Shown here piece by piece: positions 53,219-63,493 of a DNA stretch of 64,000 bases (positions are counted from its first letter, which is position 1; each line of letters starts with the position of its first letter). Source of the stretch: Lactuca virosa (taxonomy: Eukaryota > Streptophyta > Magnoliopsida > Asterales > Asteraceae); contig CAKMRJ010001112.1 in assembly GCA_928212115.1 (NCBI GenBank), forward strand, positions 409,233,549 to 409,297,548, given 5' to 3'. The position numbers and the translations under genes were made by a program. A model generated the notes under the pieces. It was given only the letters and a program-made list of their open reading frames with translations. It was not told where the DNA came from and did no database searches.

Positions 53219-54110
53219 ATGTCTTCCATAAACAATGCTTCTGGCTCAAACCCTACTAGCTCTTCTCTCTTCATGACTTTGTGGGAGAGTCATCTTTGAT
53301 GGGTCCAACTTTACAGATTGGATCAGAAACATCAGGATGGTCACTCGGTATGAGAACAAAGAATAGTTCTCGACAAGAGCTGAAGGTACCCGAGCAACTG
53401 CTACTTCCTGAAGAGCTTGCTGAATTAGAGGTACATGAAAGAGATGCTACAAAAGTGGCATGGCGTCATGATGGCCACCATGACAGCCGAGCTCCAAAAG
53501 TCCTATGAGGACTATTATCCTTTTGAGATGCACCAGGATGATGGACCGCTACCATCAAAGTGCTCGTCAAGAGCGATATGAATAATCTCCTCCATGATAA
53601 CAACCGAATGAAGGATGGTGAACCCATCACGGGCCACATGCAGAAAAATGCAAAGGTATATGGACCGTGTACTGAAGCTGAATGTGAACTTCCTGAGGAG
53701 TTAGCAATAGACATCATTTTGCACTCCTGCCATCGTGTTATGATCAATTCCGCATGACATCTCACATGTGAACAAGGAAGAAGTCACCTCAGCAAACTTC
53801 AAGGACTCTTGAAGGACCGCCAAAAGTGGTCTAAAGGGTAAGTCGGTTTTACTACTCCAACTGCGGCCAATGTCTTGGCAACGGGCATGGCAAAGGGAAG
53901 AAGAGAAAGAACCCTTCTAAGGGTACCAATGGTAAGACCCTTGAAGGCTCCTCTTCAAGCAAAACCAAGAAAGGTTTTGTCACCCTTTCTGTAGCCGTAT
54001 GAGGCTGTGAATGCTTCTTTGCCATGAAAAGTCGCACTGGAAGCGAACTGCCCAAAGTACCAGCAAGATTTGAAGGATGGGAAAGTAAACCCAACCATGC
54101 AGGTATTATA
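53219..54110 (+). pseudogene. Element D gag, copy 2
   Basis: Homologous to 47612-48473. Here GATTGGATCAGAAACATC keeps the gag frame that copy 1 breaks, but other bases are missing (for example AGAATAGTTCTCG where copy 1 has AGAATATGTTCTCG). Fragments read DGEPITGHMQK and LPEELAIDIILHS. Complementary errors between copies suggest sequence error rather than decay. Confidence 0.85.
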
Positions 54111-55640
54111 CTATCTATTGTCCCAATAACTCACCTCATTCTAAGTCTTGGGTCCTTGATACAGGTTGTGGTATTCACATATGTGTGATTTGGAGGGACT
54201 AAAAAGAAAGTGAGAATGTGGAGTTGGGAAAGATAAACTTGATCATGGGAAACGGAAAGCTTCACCTGTCACCAAGATCGGAGTTTATTCCTTAGTGTGC
54301 TAAATAGTGGGTTTCATTAGATTGAATAAATGTTATTATTCGCCAGAAATGGCAAGAAATAAATTTATTTCCTTTCATGTAGTGTATAAACAAGGTTTTA
54401 CCTTTTATTTGATAATAATAATGGTAGTATTGATGCTTTCTTTAATAATGTTCTTATTTTAAAGCATACCTTGTGATGGCGTGATAAAAAATGTATCTGT
54501 TGTAGATAATCTAGGAAATAATGTTTGTGTATTAACTCTTCCAAAGCTTAGATAAAGCATCCTTATGGCATTGTCATCTTGGACATGTAAGCAAGAAACG
54601 CATAGGCCAATCCAAAAGGATGGGTCTTGGAGTCATTTGACCTAAAGTCAGTGGATGATAGTTGTGATCTTGTTTGCTTGGTAAAATGACAAAGTCACCT
54701 TTTACTGGCACTTGTGCTAGGGATGAAGGTTGTTTGGACCTCATACACACGGATGTGTGTGGACCCTTCAGAACCGCCACAAGAGATGCTAATCGGTTCT
54801 ATGTGACTTTTACTGATGATTTTAGTAGATATGGATATGTCTACCTAATCAAGCATAAGTCAGAAACCTTTGAAATTCAAAGAGTTTAAGCAAGAAGTGG
54901 AGCATCAGTTGGGCAGGAACATTAAGATGCTTCGATCGATCGTGGTGGTGAGTATCTTAGTACTGAGTTCCTTGACTATCTTAAGGAATGTGGGATGTCT
55001 CACAATTGACCACCTCCTAGGACACCACAGTTGAATGGTGTAGCTGAGAGGCACAATCGGACCTTGTTGGCATGGTTCGTTCCATGATGAGTCGAGCTTC
55101 GCTACCAATCTCATTTTGGGGTATGCCCGTAGAGACTGCCCGCCCATATCCTTAATCTAGTCCCTACAAAGAAGGTTGCCAAAACATCACACGGGTGTGG
55201 ACTGGAAAAGTTCCAATCTAGACCACATCATGATTTGGGGTGCGAGGCTTTCGTGAGACGCGAGACTCACGATAAGCTCGAACCCCGAAGCGAAAGGTGT
55301 ATTTTCATCAGCTACCCACAAAAATCCTTTGGTTACATCTTCTACAGACCCAGTGATAATGTGGTCTTGTAGCAAGAAGAGGATTCTTTCGAGAGAGAGA
55401 GAATTGATGAGCCAAGGAGACAGTGGGAGGCAAATTGAACTTGAGGAAATTCAAGAGTCAGTGGTGAAGGAACCTCAAACCCTAGCCCTCAACCTGAGGA
55501 GAAAACTCCTGTTGAGCCGACTGCTGAAGAATCTATACCTCTGAGGCGTTCCACCAGAGTTAGGAATGCACCTGAGCATTATTATGGTTTTCATATTACT
55601 TGCAGAAGGTGAGACACTTATCAGTGATAACACACTAGTA
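54111..55640 (+). pseudogene. Element D protease and integrase, copy 2
   Basis: Homologous to 48500-50050. DTG protease codons are at 54158-54166. The frame 54674-54889 reads LGKMTKSPFTGTCARDEG, then LDLIHTDVCGPFRTATRD and FYVTFTDDFSRYGYVYLIKH, in which the copy 1 frameshift after YGYVY is absent. Later integrase blocks (TPQLNGVAERHNRTLL) are broken by deletions of single bases. Confidence 0.85.
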
Positions 55641-56500
55641 AATCTGGATGAGCCTAACAGCTACCCGGAAGCCATGGCAGGCTTGAGGCTGCTAGATGGA
55701 AAGAGGTATGGATAGCGAGATACAGTTCATGTATGACAATCAAGTTTGGAACTTGGTTGACAATATACCTGATCGTAAGATAGTTGGGTGGCAAATGGAT
55801 CTTCAAGAAGAAGACCGACATGGATGGTAATGTACACACTTATAAGGCACGACTGGTTGCAAAGGGTTATTCTCAAACTCCGGGAGTTGATTATGATGAG
55901 ACCTTTTCACCAGTGGCCAAGATTAAGTCTATTAGGGTCTGTTAGCCATTGCTGCATTCATGATTATGAAATATGGCAAATGGATGTCAAAACCGCTTTC
56001 CTTAATGGAAACTTGGCTGAAGATGTTTACATGGTAGCCAGAGGGTTTTTTTCAGTATAGAGTACCCCAGTAGAGAGTAGAGTGTGTAAGCTCGAGAAAT
56101 CCATTTATGGATTAAAACAGGCACCTCGCAGATGGAATATTTGCTTTGATGAGAAAATCAAAGAATTGGCTTTTCAAGGAGTGAAGATGAATCTGTGTCT
56201 ATATCAAGGCTAGTGGGAGTATAGTCAGCTTTTTGGTTACTGTATGTGGATGACATACTACTCATAGGAAATGACATCCCAACCCTGCAGGAAGTAAAGT
56301 CCTGGCTTGGGAAGTGTTTCGCTATGAAGGACCTTGGAGAAGCTGCCTATATCCTAGGGATAAGGATTTTGAGAAACAGGAGTAAAAGACTATTGGACTT
56401 AGTCAAAGCACCTATGTGGACAAGTGTTGAAAAGGTTCAACATGCATAACTCCAAGAAAGGAGAGTTACCATCCAGAGTAACGCCAGATTGTGTAAGACA
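55641..56500 (+). pseudogene. Element D reverse transcriptase, copy 2
   Basis: Homologous to 50050-50900. The frame 55788-56060 ends with YEIWQMDVKTAFLNGNLAED, the first RT Asp motif, intact here but mutated in copy 1. YVDD is at 56243-56254, followed by ILLIGNDIPTLQEVKSWLGK and AYILGIRILRNRSKRLL. Frames change at one-base indels. Confidence 0.9.
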
Positions 56501-57238
56501 CAAAGCCCTAGTACTGAGGCTGAGGATAGATGATAGCAGAAATGAGTGAATACCTTATGCTTCATCTGTAGGATCGATCATGTATGCTATGACGTGTACT
56601 CGACCTGATGTAGCCTTTGCTTTGAGCACGGTTAGCAGGTATCAGGGGAACCCTGGCAAGGCACACTGGACTGCGGTAAAGAATATCCTCAAGTACCTAC
56701 GGAGGACTAAGGACTGGGTCCTTACCGTCGGTGGCAGTGAGGACTTGAGAGTTGTAGGGTACATTGATGCTAGCTTTCAGATGACAGGGATAATTTCCTC
56801 TCAGTCGGGCTGGGTCTTTACTCTAAACGGAGGGGCAATTACTTGGAAAAGTTCCACGCAGGAGACAGTGGCTGATTCCACTTGTGAATCAGAGTAATAT
56901 CGCAAGCAAGGCAGCAAAGGAGGCTATATGGCTAAAGAACTTCATCGGAGACCTTGGAGTTGTACGAGCTATAAAGGAGCCAATGGAGATTTTCTGTGAC
57001 AGCAATAGTGCGGTTGCCTTAGCCAAGGAACCAAGAGATCATGGGAGATCTAGACACATTGACAGAAAATATCACTTCATCAGACATTGAATAGAAGAAG
57101 GAATCCTCGTGGCAAAGAGGGTATCATCGGATGAGAACCCAGCAGATCCCCTCACGAAGGGACTGACTCGGGCTAATCATCTCCAGCATGCTCGGAGCAT
57201 AGGGCTGAAGGATGATATTAGTTTTAGTAGTTAGATAA
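56501..57238 (+). pseudogene. Element D RNase H, copy 2
   Basis: Reads MYAMTCTRPDVAFALSTVSR, then YQGNPGKAHWTAVKNILKYL, RVVGYIDASFQ, a SQSGWVFTLNGGAITW block, VADSTCESE, and IFCDSNSAVALAKEPRDHGR. A TGA after YHFIRH (CGA in copy 1) and several indels interrupt it. The C-terminus, DPLTKGLTRANHLQHARSIG, precedes a natural-looking end at about 57235. Confidence 0.9.
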
Positions 57239-58068
57239 TCTTGAAATTTGTAAAATGTAATTGACATTTGATGATAAATAAAAGATGTTATTTATGAGTA
57301 AAGTGTTGCTATCTCTTGTCAATCGTTTACTATATTTCTTTTTGCATGTTTGACTTCCAGAATAATTAGTTATGGTTTATATCATATTATTCAAACTCTC
57401 CACAGTCGGTCATATGTTGGAAGTAGATATGAATCAAGACTGTCATGGGTTGGCTTGTAGAGGTCTAAGATGTTAGACAAAGCGGGGCTACAACACTCAT
57501 GGGTACTAATAAGTTCTGAGTATTGGATTCAACCCACCCTCACTTGTATCACTTCATGGAATTTATCTCGAGTGATCATGAGACGGTAATATCATATAAG
57601 TCTTCAAACCTAGAGATATGATTTGTTGCCTATGAGTTGGTTATGCATTGATTGCACGAAAACGTATTGGTAACTCGATGTTATAAACCGTGCTTTTGTG
57701 TGTAATTCAACAAGTAGTAGAGCAAACATATGAGTCGAAGTTTATCTGTTCCTTCTAGGATTAGAAGCGATATATGGGCCCCTCGATGATTTTGTTTTGA
57801 CCTATGTACCGGGCCCGGTCAGAACTAAATTGATGTGTTCAATTAAGTTCTATGTCATACAATTCGGAAATCGGGAAACAAATGCTGGACAATAAGCAAG
57901 ACCATGTTCCATGTATTTGTCCGGCTGATATCTAGAACAGAGGATTATATGATCACTTATCTAAAATGGCGCTTCATAGTTCAACAGAGTTTAAAGAGCT
58001 ACGATTGCTGATCGGTTCCTGAAGTCATACTTGCAACTATAGTTATTAGACTTATCCAAGTAGGAGAC
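57239..58068 (+). other. 3' untranslated region of element D
   Basis: 830 bp without coding potential between the pol end and the 3' LTR. It ends in a purine stretch, AAGTAGGAGAC, just before TGTTGG at 58069, which is the probable polypurine tract. Confidence 0.7.
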
Positions 58069-58833
58069 TGTTGGATATAGTGTCTAAGTCCATAACTATA
58101 TTTGGTATGTACTTGACCCGACCCGGCATGGTCCATTTGGGTTACACTTCACCCGAACAATTTATGGATAATCGTTTGAGAATAGTATAGTTATGATTTA
58201 TTATTATATTATAAGTCCTAATATATGAATATAAAATCATATTATTTAATTAGTATTGATATATAATTAATCTAGAATTAATTTAGAGATCAAAGTATGA
58301 CTAATTAATATGGGCTCTTATTTATATAGTGTGGGCTGCATGCTTATTTGGAATGGGCTCGGCTTGCATGGAAAGTCCATGGCTACTCCATGGATCTTTA
58401 ACCCATGGATCTCATGGAAATGAAAAGACATGGGTATTAGGGTTTACATGAATGTAACCCTAATCCACCACACTATATAAAGGAGGCTTTGGTTCTTGAA
58501 ATCACATGAGTTGTGGTGAGTAAAGTAAGAGGGCCGATTTCAAGAAGGTGATTACTATTCTCTCAAAGTTCCAAGTTTGTGGTGATTTGTGATTTCCATT
58601 TGAGGCATCCACACTATTGGTGCTAGGCTCTAAAACTCCAAGCAATCAACTACCAACTACAAGGTAAGTAGTAATCTACTAGCTTGATTTGATTCAAGTT
58701 CCCCATTCCATGCTAGATAGGATAAGAACCTTGGAAAAATAATTATTTGCATGTATCATAGTCAAACATAGATCCAAGGTTTCTAGGGTTGCATGTACAC
58801 CATAGGAGTGTTAGAATGCTCAAAAACCCATCA
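58069..58833 (+). repeat. 3' LTR of element D (765 bp)
   Basis: Homologous over its whole length to 45537-46298, with scattered substitutions and one-base indels. Confidence 0.95.
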
Positions 58834-58838
58834 GTTCT
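58834..58838. repeat. Target-site duplication of element D (right), GTTCT
   Basis: Exact match to 45532-45536; joins the two halves of element F gag. Confidence 0.95.
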
Positions 58839-59652
58839 GTCATCCCTTTCGTTTGTTTTCCCCATTCTTCTTGTTAATCCCTTCCTTCTTGGTCTCAGTC
58901 TCAGCAGTTTTGGTACTCTTCTTGTTGCCATGATCGTAAAGTTATGAGCTAGCCTTTTTGTACTGTCAAAAGTCTCAGGGTTTGCTGCAATCATGTTTCC
59001 TTGGATTGGGGAAGTTAATCCCCAAATGAACTGCTAAATCTTCTTTCCCTCTGAAGTGATCATACCCGGGCACAAAAGGGCTAATTCACTGAACCTTGAG
59101 ATGTAAGCCTCGATGTCTGAGTTTTGTACGGTGAGGTTCCATAACTCTTGTTCTAGTTTCTGCACTTCCCCACGGGGACAATATTCTGCCATCAACATCT
59201 CCTTAAGTTCTCCCCAAGGCAAGCGTTTGCGACCGGCAAAGTCATGGCCTTCACATGACCATTCCACCAGGATAGGGCTTGGTCAATAAATGTGCAGGCT
59301 GCAAACTTTACCTTGCTTTTTCCGTACATTCGTAGATTTCAAAGACGGACTCGGTCTTTTCAATCCAGCGCTTCAAGGATTTCACGCCACCAGTTCCATT
59401 GAAAGTTCGAGGTTTGGCATTTGAGAAATCCTTGTAGGTGCAGACTTTTGTAGGCCCTTGGTTCATTCCTTGGTTTGAGCTTCCAGTTCCTTGACCATTT
59501 CCGCCACCATTGTTTCCATTATGAATATGAGCCAATGTTGCGGTGACCGCAGCCGATACTGCTGCCTGGAATGCAACAAAGTTTACCTCCGACGGAGGCG
59601 GCGGTGGCGGTTGTGTTGTGTTGTTGTTTCTACGAATGTATCTTCAAGGCAT
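58839..59652 (-). pseudogene. Element F gag, N-terminal and core part
   Basis: Probable start ATG at 59650-59652 (MP-stop-RYIRRNNN..., a TGA at codon 3, 59644-59646). It then reads PPPPPPSEVNFVAFQAA, GPTKVCTYKDFSNAKPRTFN, WIEKTESVFEIYECTEKAR (59308-59535), then WGELKEMLMAEYCPRGEVQK and LCPGMITSEGKKI (59034-59267), then MIAANPETFDSTKRLA. This is the retrotransposon gag (capsid) domain of Tekay-type gypsy elements. Frameshifts lie near 59270-59305 and 58995-59033. The rest of gag is at 45171-45536, across element D. Confidence 0.9.
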
Positions 59653-59980
59653 CTTCTGTCATGGAACAAAAAGATGGTAAGTACATAGCAGTTCGTGGTT
59701 TCGAGTTCCTTTGGCATATAGCCGTTTCGGTGGTTCGGTTGTGCATATGAGTGAATTCATACAATATCATGAAAATAGAACACATAACAGATAACAACAT
59801 CACAAATAAAACATAGAACCATTTCATTAATGATAACTTTGTAGTACAGTACATAGAGAAAATAAAATTCGTCAACATAACAGCTCTATGAGTAGTGTAG
59901 TCACTTAATCATAGAGTCGGTCCTACATAAAATAGTACATGAAAAGATAGAGGGTGTCCTATCGATAGGGGTGGTGATAC
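59653..59980 (-). other. Spacer between upstream ORF and gag of element F
   Basis: Non-coding; AT-rich with short frames only. Confidence 0.5.
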
Positions 59981-60480
59981 TCAGATGCCGAAGTGACGCA
60001 CCAGAAGCTCGACCGATTCACTCATCTCACGAGTGATCTCATCCTCCTTTTGCTCTGCTCGAACTGCCCTAGCTTCAGCCGCAAAGAGTCGTTGTTTCAG
60101 GTTGGCTACTTCTTCCTCTAGAGAGCATATACGGTCAGTAGTGCTCCCCTGCACTGTGTGCTGGTCTGGTATGATTCCCGAAGGGTAGAGTTCACTAGGG
60201 GTTTCCTTAATGTCTTCTCGTTTATCTAACTCCTCGTCAGATTCGCTATCCTCATAGTCCAGTTCCATATACTCTTCGGGTATCGCTTCTGGATTTTCTT
60301 CTTGAACCATTTCTGGTTCTCCTTTAATCCATCCAATGGCCACTAAGGCCTGGTAGTAGAGGTCGCCTTGTGGAATTTCAGCAATGGTGCCTGTGCGAAC
60401 ATGGAGGCGTGAGAAGCATGTAGAAAGTGTACGTGTGACGGTTATATGATATCCCAAAATGCTCCCTATAGTATTTTAAT
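59981..60480 (-). CDS. Upstream ORF before gag in element F (~158 codons, no clear ATG)
   Basis: Open minus-strand frame from a stop at about 60480 to 59981. It reads an acidic middle (EEYMELDYEDSESDEELDKR), then a coiled coil (EEEVANLKQRLFAAEARAVR) and a helical end. I find no in-frame ATG near its beginning; the first Met in frame is internal (EMVQEE). It lies between the PBS and gag. I do not recognise the family and infer an accessory ORF of this Tekay group or a remnant. It could equally be a chance long frame, but the heptad pattern argues for former coding. Confidence 0.4.
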
Positions 60481-60798
60481 TGTTTATGTTTGGGTTTCTT
60501 AAAACTTTTTGGATACGAGGTTGGTAAGTTTCTAGATTCATTGCCCACCACGATTACTCCCAAGCACATGTTGGCCGTACTTTGAATAAATATAGTTGAT
60601 CAGGCTATATTTACCCCCAATATGATTACATAACTGCCCGAGTTTAACCGTGATGTTCAATTCCTCCAAAGAACTTTTCTTCTTATTGTAATAATGCACA
60701 CATAGGTATGTATTTTTTTTGTTCAGAGTATTTTAGTCCCAATGTATTTATAGTTTCATATCTTCTATGATTAGATATGCCAGTTCACTATAAACATT

Positions 60799-60810
60799 GC
60801 TCTGATACCA
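60799..60810 (-). promoter_or_regulatory. Primer-binding site of element F
   Basis: Minus strand TGGTATCAGAGC, three bases beyond the LTR end at 60814. Confidence 0.95.
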
Positions 60811-61144
60811 ATCTGTCACACCCCCGAACCAGACGGCGGAAACGTCCGGGAGTGGGTGACTTCATCTTGTAATATCATCACAGTGTATATAATTGAATAC
60901 AAGACAACATCATCATCACACATGAAATATAACAACCATCGCAGTTTACATCAATGTGTTGGTTTACAAATTACATTCCAAATGTCAAATGTATGATGAT
61001 AACAAAAATACACAAAAATCCACGTGTTCTTGATGACCAACCTGCTTAACGATTCCCTGAGAATACAAGTTATTTTGAAAAACGTCAACATATATAATCT
61101 TTGTGAGTTCATAAGCATGTTTGTATAAAAAGTTTTGTATCATT

Positions 61145-61335
61145 TGTAAACACCAGAAAATTTGATATTTTCCGTAAAACTGGTTTGAGAGTTTTGTTTC
61201 AAATCTTGTATTAAAGCATGTGTGTTCATGTTTTTGAAAAGGTATAAAGAGAGAGTTCCAGAAAATCCTATATTTTCTGTAGCAAGTAAATGGTTGTGTA
61301 TAATGTATTTCCCAGAAAATCCGATATCTTCTGCT
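61145..61335. repeat. CAGAAAAT-N3-ATATTTTCTG dyads, 3 copies
   Basis: CCAGAAAAT..GATATTTTC near 61150, CCAGAAAAT..TATATTTTCTG near 61259, and CCAGAAAAT..GATATCTTCTG near 61312. Each can pair with itself over about 8 bp. Confidence 0.75.
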
Positions 61336-61879
61336 TGTAAAAGAGTTGTAGTCTTACGACCATAAGACCCGAGTGTTGTAGAAATGAATAGTTCGTACAT
61401 GTATCAAAACTATAGTATATGTATTCCATAAACTTATTATGTTTTTTAATCTCTATGTGAGTCGTTATAACCATGTTTGATGTGACTGATATGGCTGTCG
61501 TGACGTTTTTCAGGCGTCGCTTGTTTGAGGTAAGATATTTGTCACCCTAGACTGGCCTAGTCTAGCTGTAGCGAACAGCTCAGGTGTGGGGTTGTCAACC
61601 CCGTATAGATCTATACACAAACTCTCGCTCTCCCTCTAGGAGACTCTGGTTATAACTACAACACTTAAGGTTGTACACTAGGTAGGTACGGATGAAGGCG
61701 TATCTCACAAGAACCTAAACTAAGTTTACACGAACAATGTATCACATTATTTACCGCTTTAAAATAATGTTTCGAGTATGCATTTGATTACAAAACATTG
61801 GTGACGAAAATACCATTTCTTTTTATCAAAGTGTCAAGTATTGTTTGTTATTAGCCCGATTAACATAAAATGTGTCGTG

Positions 61880-62600
61880 AGGCCCAATAAGAAAATCAAT
61901 GGGTCTATAAGGCCCAATAAACATGAAATGAGTATATGAAGCCCAATAAACATGTATTTGAGTATAACAGGCCCAATAAGCATGTAATGAGTATAACAAG
62001 CCCAATAAGCATGTTATGGGTGTGACAAGCCCAATTCGAGTAAAAATGTCGTAAAGAGCCCATTTATTACGAAAATGATTGTTTTAGTCCGATTTGTGCT
62101 AAAAATGACATAAACAACCCACTTTTCTTAGAAATGACCTTTTTGGCCCAAGAAATTGAAAATTTTCAATAAAGGCCCACTTTTGTCAAAATTTAATAAA
62201 TTGGCCCACTAAAGCCAAAAATTTACAATAAATGCCCATTTTCATTTCAAATGACATTTTAGGCCCCATAAAACTGAAAGTTTCTAAGTAAGGCCTATTT
62301 TTGATAAAAATGACACCGTAAGTCCATTAAGGCCAAAAATTTACATTTTTAAGCGCATGAAAGCGTGAATTTCCAAATAAGGCCCATTTTTATGAAAAAT
62401 GACATCATTGGCCCATTTAGGCGAGAATTTACACTTTAGGCCCATTTTAACTGTGTTTTTCATTTAAAGCCCTCTTTCTATGAAAAATGACACTTTTGGG
62501 CCCATAAAACTGTATATTTTCAAATAAAGCCCATAAAACCGTATATTCTAAAATAAAGCCCAATAAAACCGTAAGTTGACATATAAGGCCCAATAAAATC
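61880..62600. repeat. GGCCCA / AGCCCA word cluster (~20 copies)
   Basis: GGCCCA or AGCCCA, often followed by ATAA, recurs about every 30-50 bp (AGGCCCAATAAG, AAGCCCAATAAG, AAGGCCCAT). On the minus strand, the sense strand of the LTR, these read TGGGCC or TGGGCT, the form of plant site II (TCP-binding) elements. The words lie within loosely repeated units with AAATGACAT. Confidence 0.85.
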
Positions 62601-63408
62601 GCAAATGACTCCAAAAGTCCATTTTGTTTATCTTTAGTGTAAAAAATGGTCCTTTTATGTACATTCCTTGGATTTCTAGTAACCTTTACATGTTTAATAT
62701 TTTCAACATAATACAAAGTTACTTCTAAGAGTTTGTATACAAATATCACCAATATTTTGAAGATATTTCAAATTTTGTGAGGGTTTAGCAAGCTTTCATG
62801 ACATATTCACAACATATAACATGAAAATACACACATACATGCATAAATACTTAGATCTAACACAAAACCAACTTGTATTCTCCCCCAAAACATAGTAAAA
62901 CCGAAAACAAGGGGGTATGAAGCTCACCTTGGTGATGGATTCGGTTTTGATGAAGAAATGAAAGAGAATGAAGGTGTTTTCGTCCTTGGAGTGTTCCTTT
63001 AGGAAGAGTTTCGAACTTATGAAGTTCTAGGAAGCTTAAACACGAAATGAAGGCAGTTATGAGAGTAAATCCTTAAAATAAATTGGAATAATTCAACTTG
63101 AGTTTATATGATCTTACCACAAGTGTGAATCTTGAAGTGATCTTTTTTGAACACACCCAAACTCACGAATTTTGAAGAGGTAAAAGTGAGAGAGTTCTTA
63201 AGAGCTTAGAGAGAATTTAGAAATGAAATGAAGTTTGAAATGGAGGGTGGAAGGGCCGAGAATAAGAAGAAGAGAGAGGGAAGATCAAGGTGATTAATGG
63301 GTAATACATGATGGTTTAGTAATCTTGATTCTAGATATATGGGAGGTTTTGCATGGATATTTAACATATAATAGTGAGGTGTCACCATTATGATTTATCA
63401 TCTTTCTT

Positions 63409-63410
<2 letters not shown>

Positions 63411-63491
<81 letters not shown>
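63411..63491. repeat. (TA)n microsatellite in LTR F, ~40 units
   Basis: Uninterrupted TA repeats. The homologous place in the 3' LTR (38580) has only about 4-5 units. Two frames of Ile-Tyr runs translated from it are not genes. Confidence 0.95.

Positions 63492-63493
<2 letters not shown>

Larger units (their letters stand above)
45537..58833 (+). mobile_element. Element D: Ty1/copia insertion with duplicated interior
   Basis: Outer LTRs 45537-46298 and 58069-58833 (TGTTGGATATAG...CCCATCA) are flanked by GTTCT duplications. Between them lie two copies of the internal region (46299-51568 and 51916-57238) separated by a 13-N gap and a partial LTR (51582-51915). The order protease, integrase, RT, RNase H shows copia; RT/RNase H words such as ENPADPLTK and SRYQGNPG suggest the Angela/Tork side of copia (tentative). 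A single copy would be about 7.7 kb. Neither copy is intact. Confidence 0.9.
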
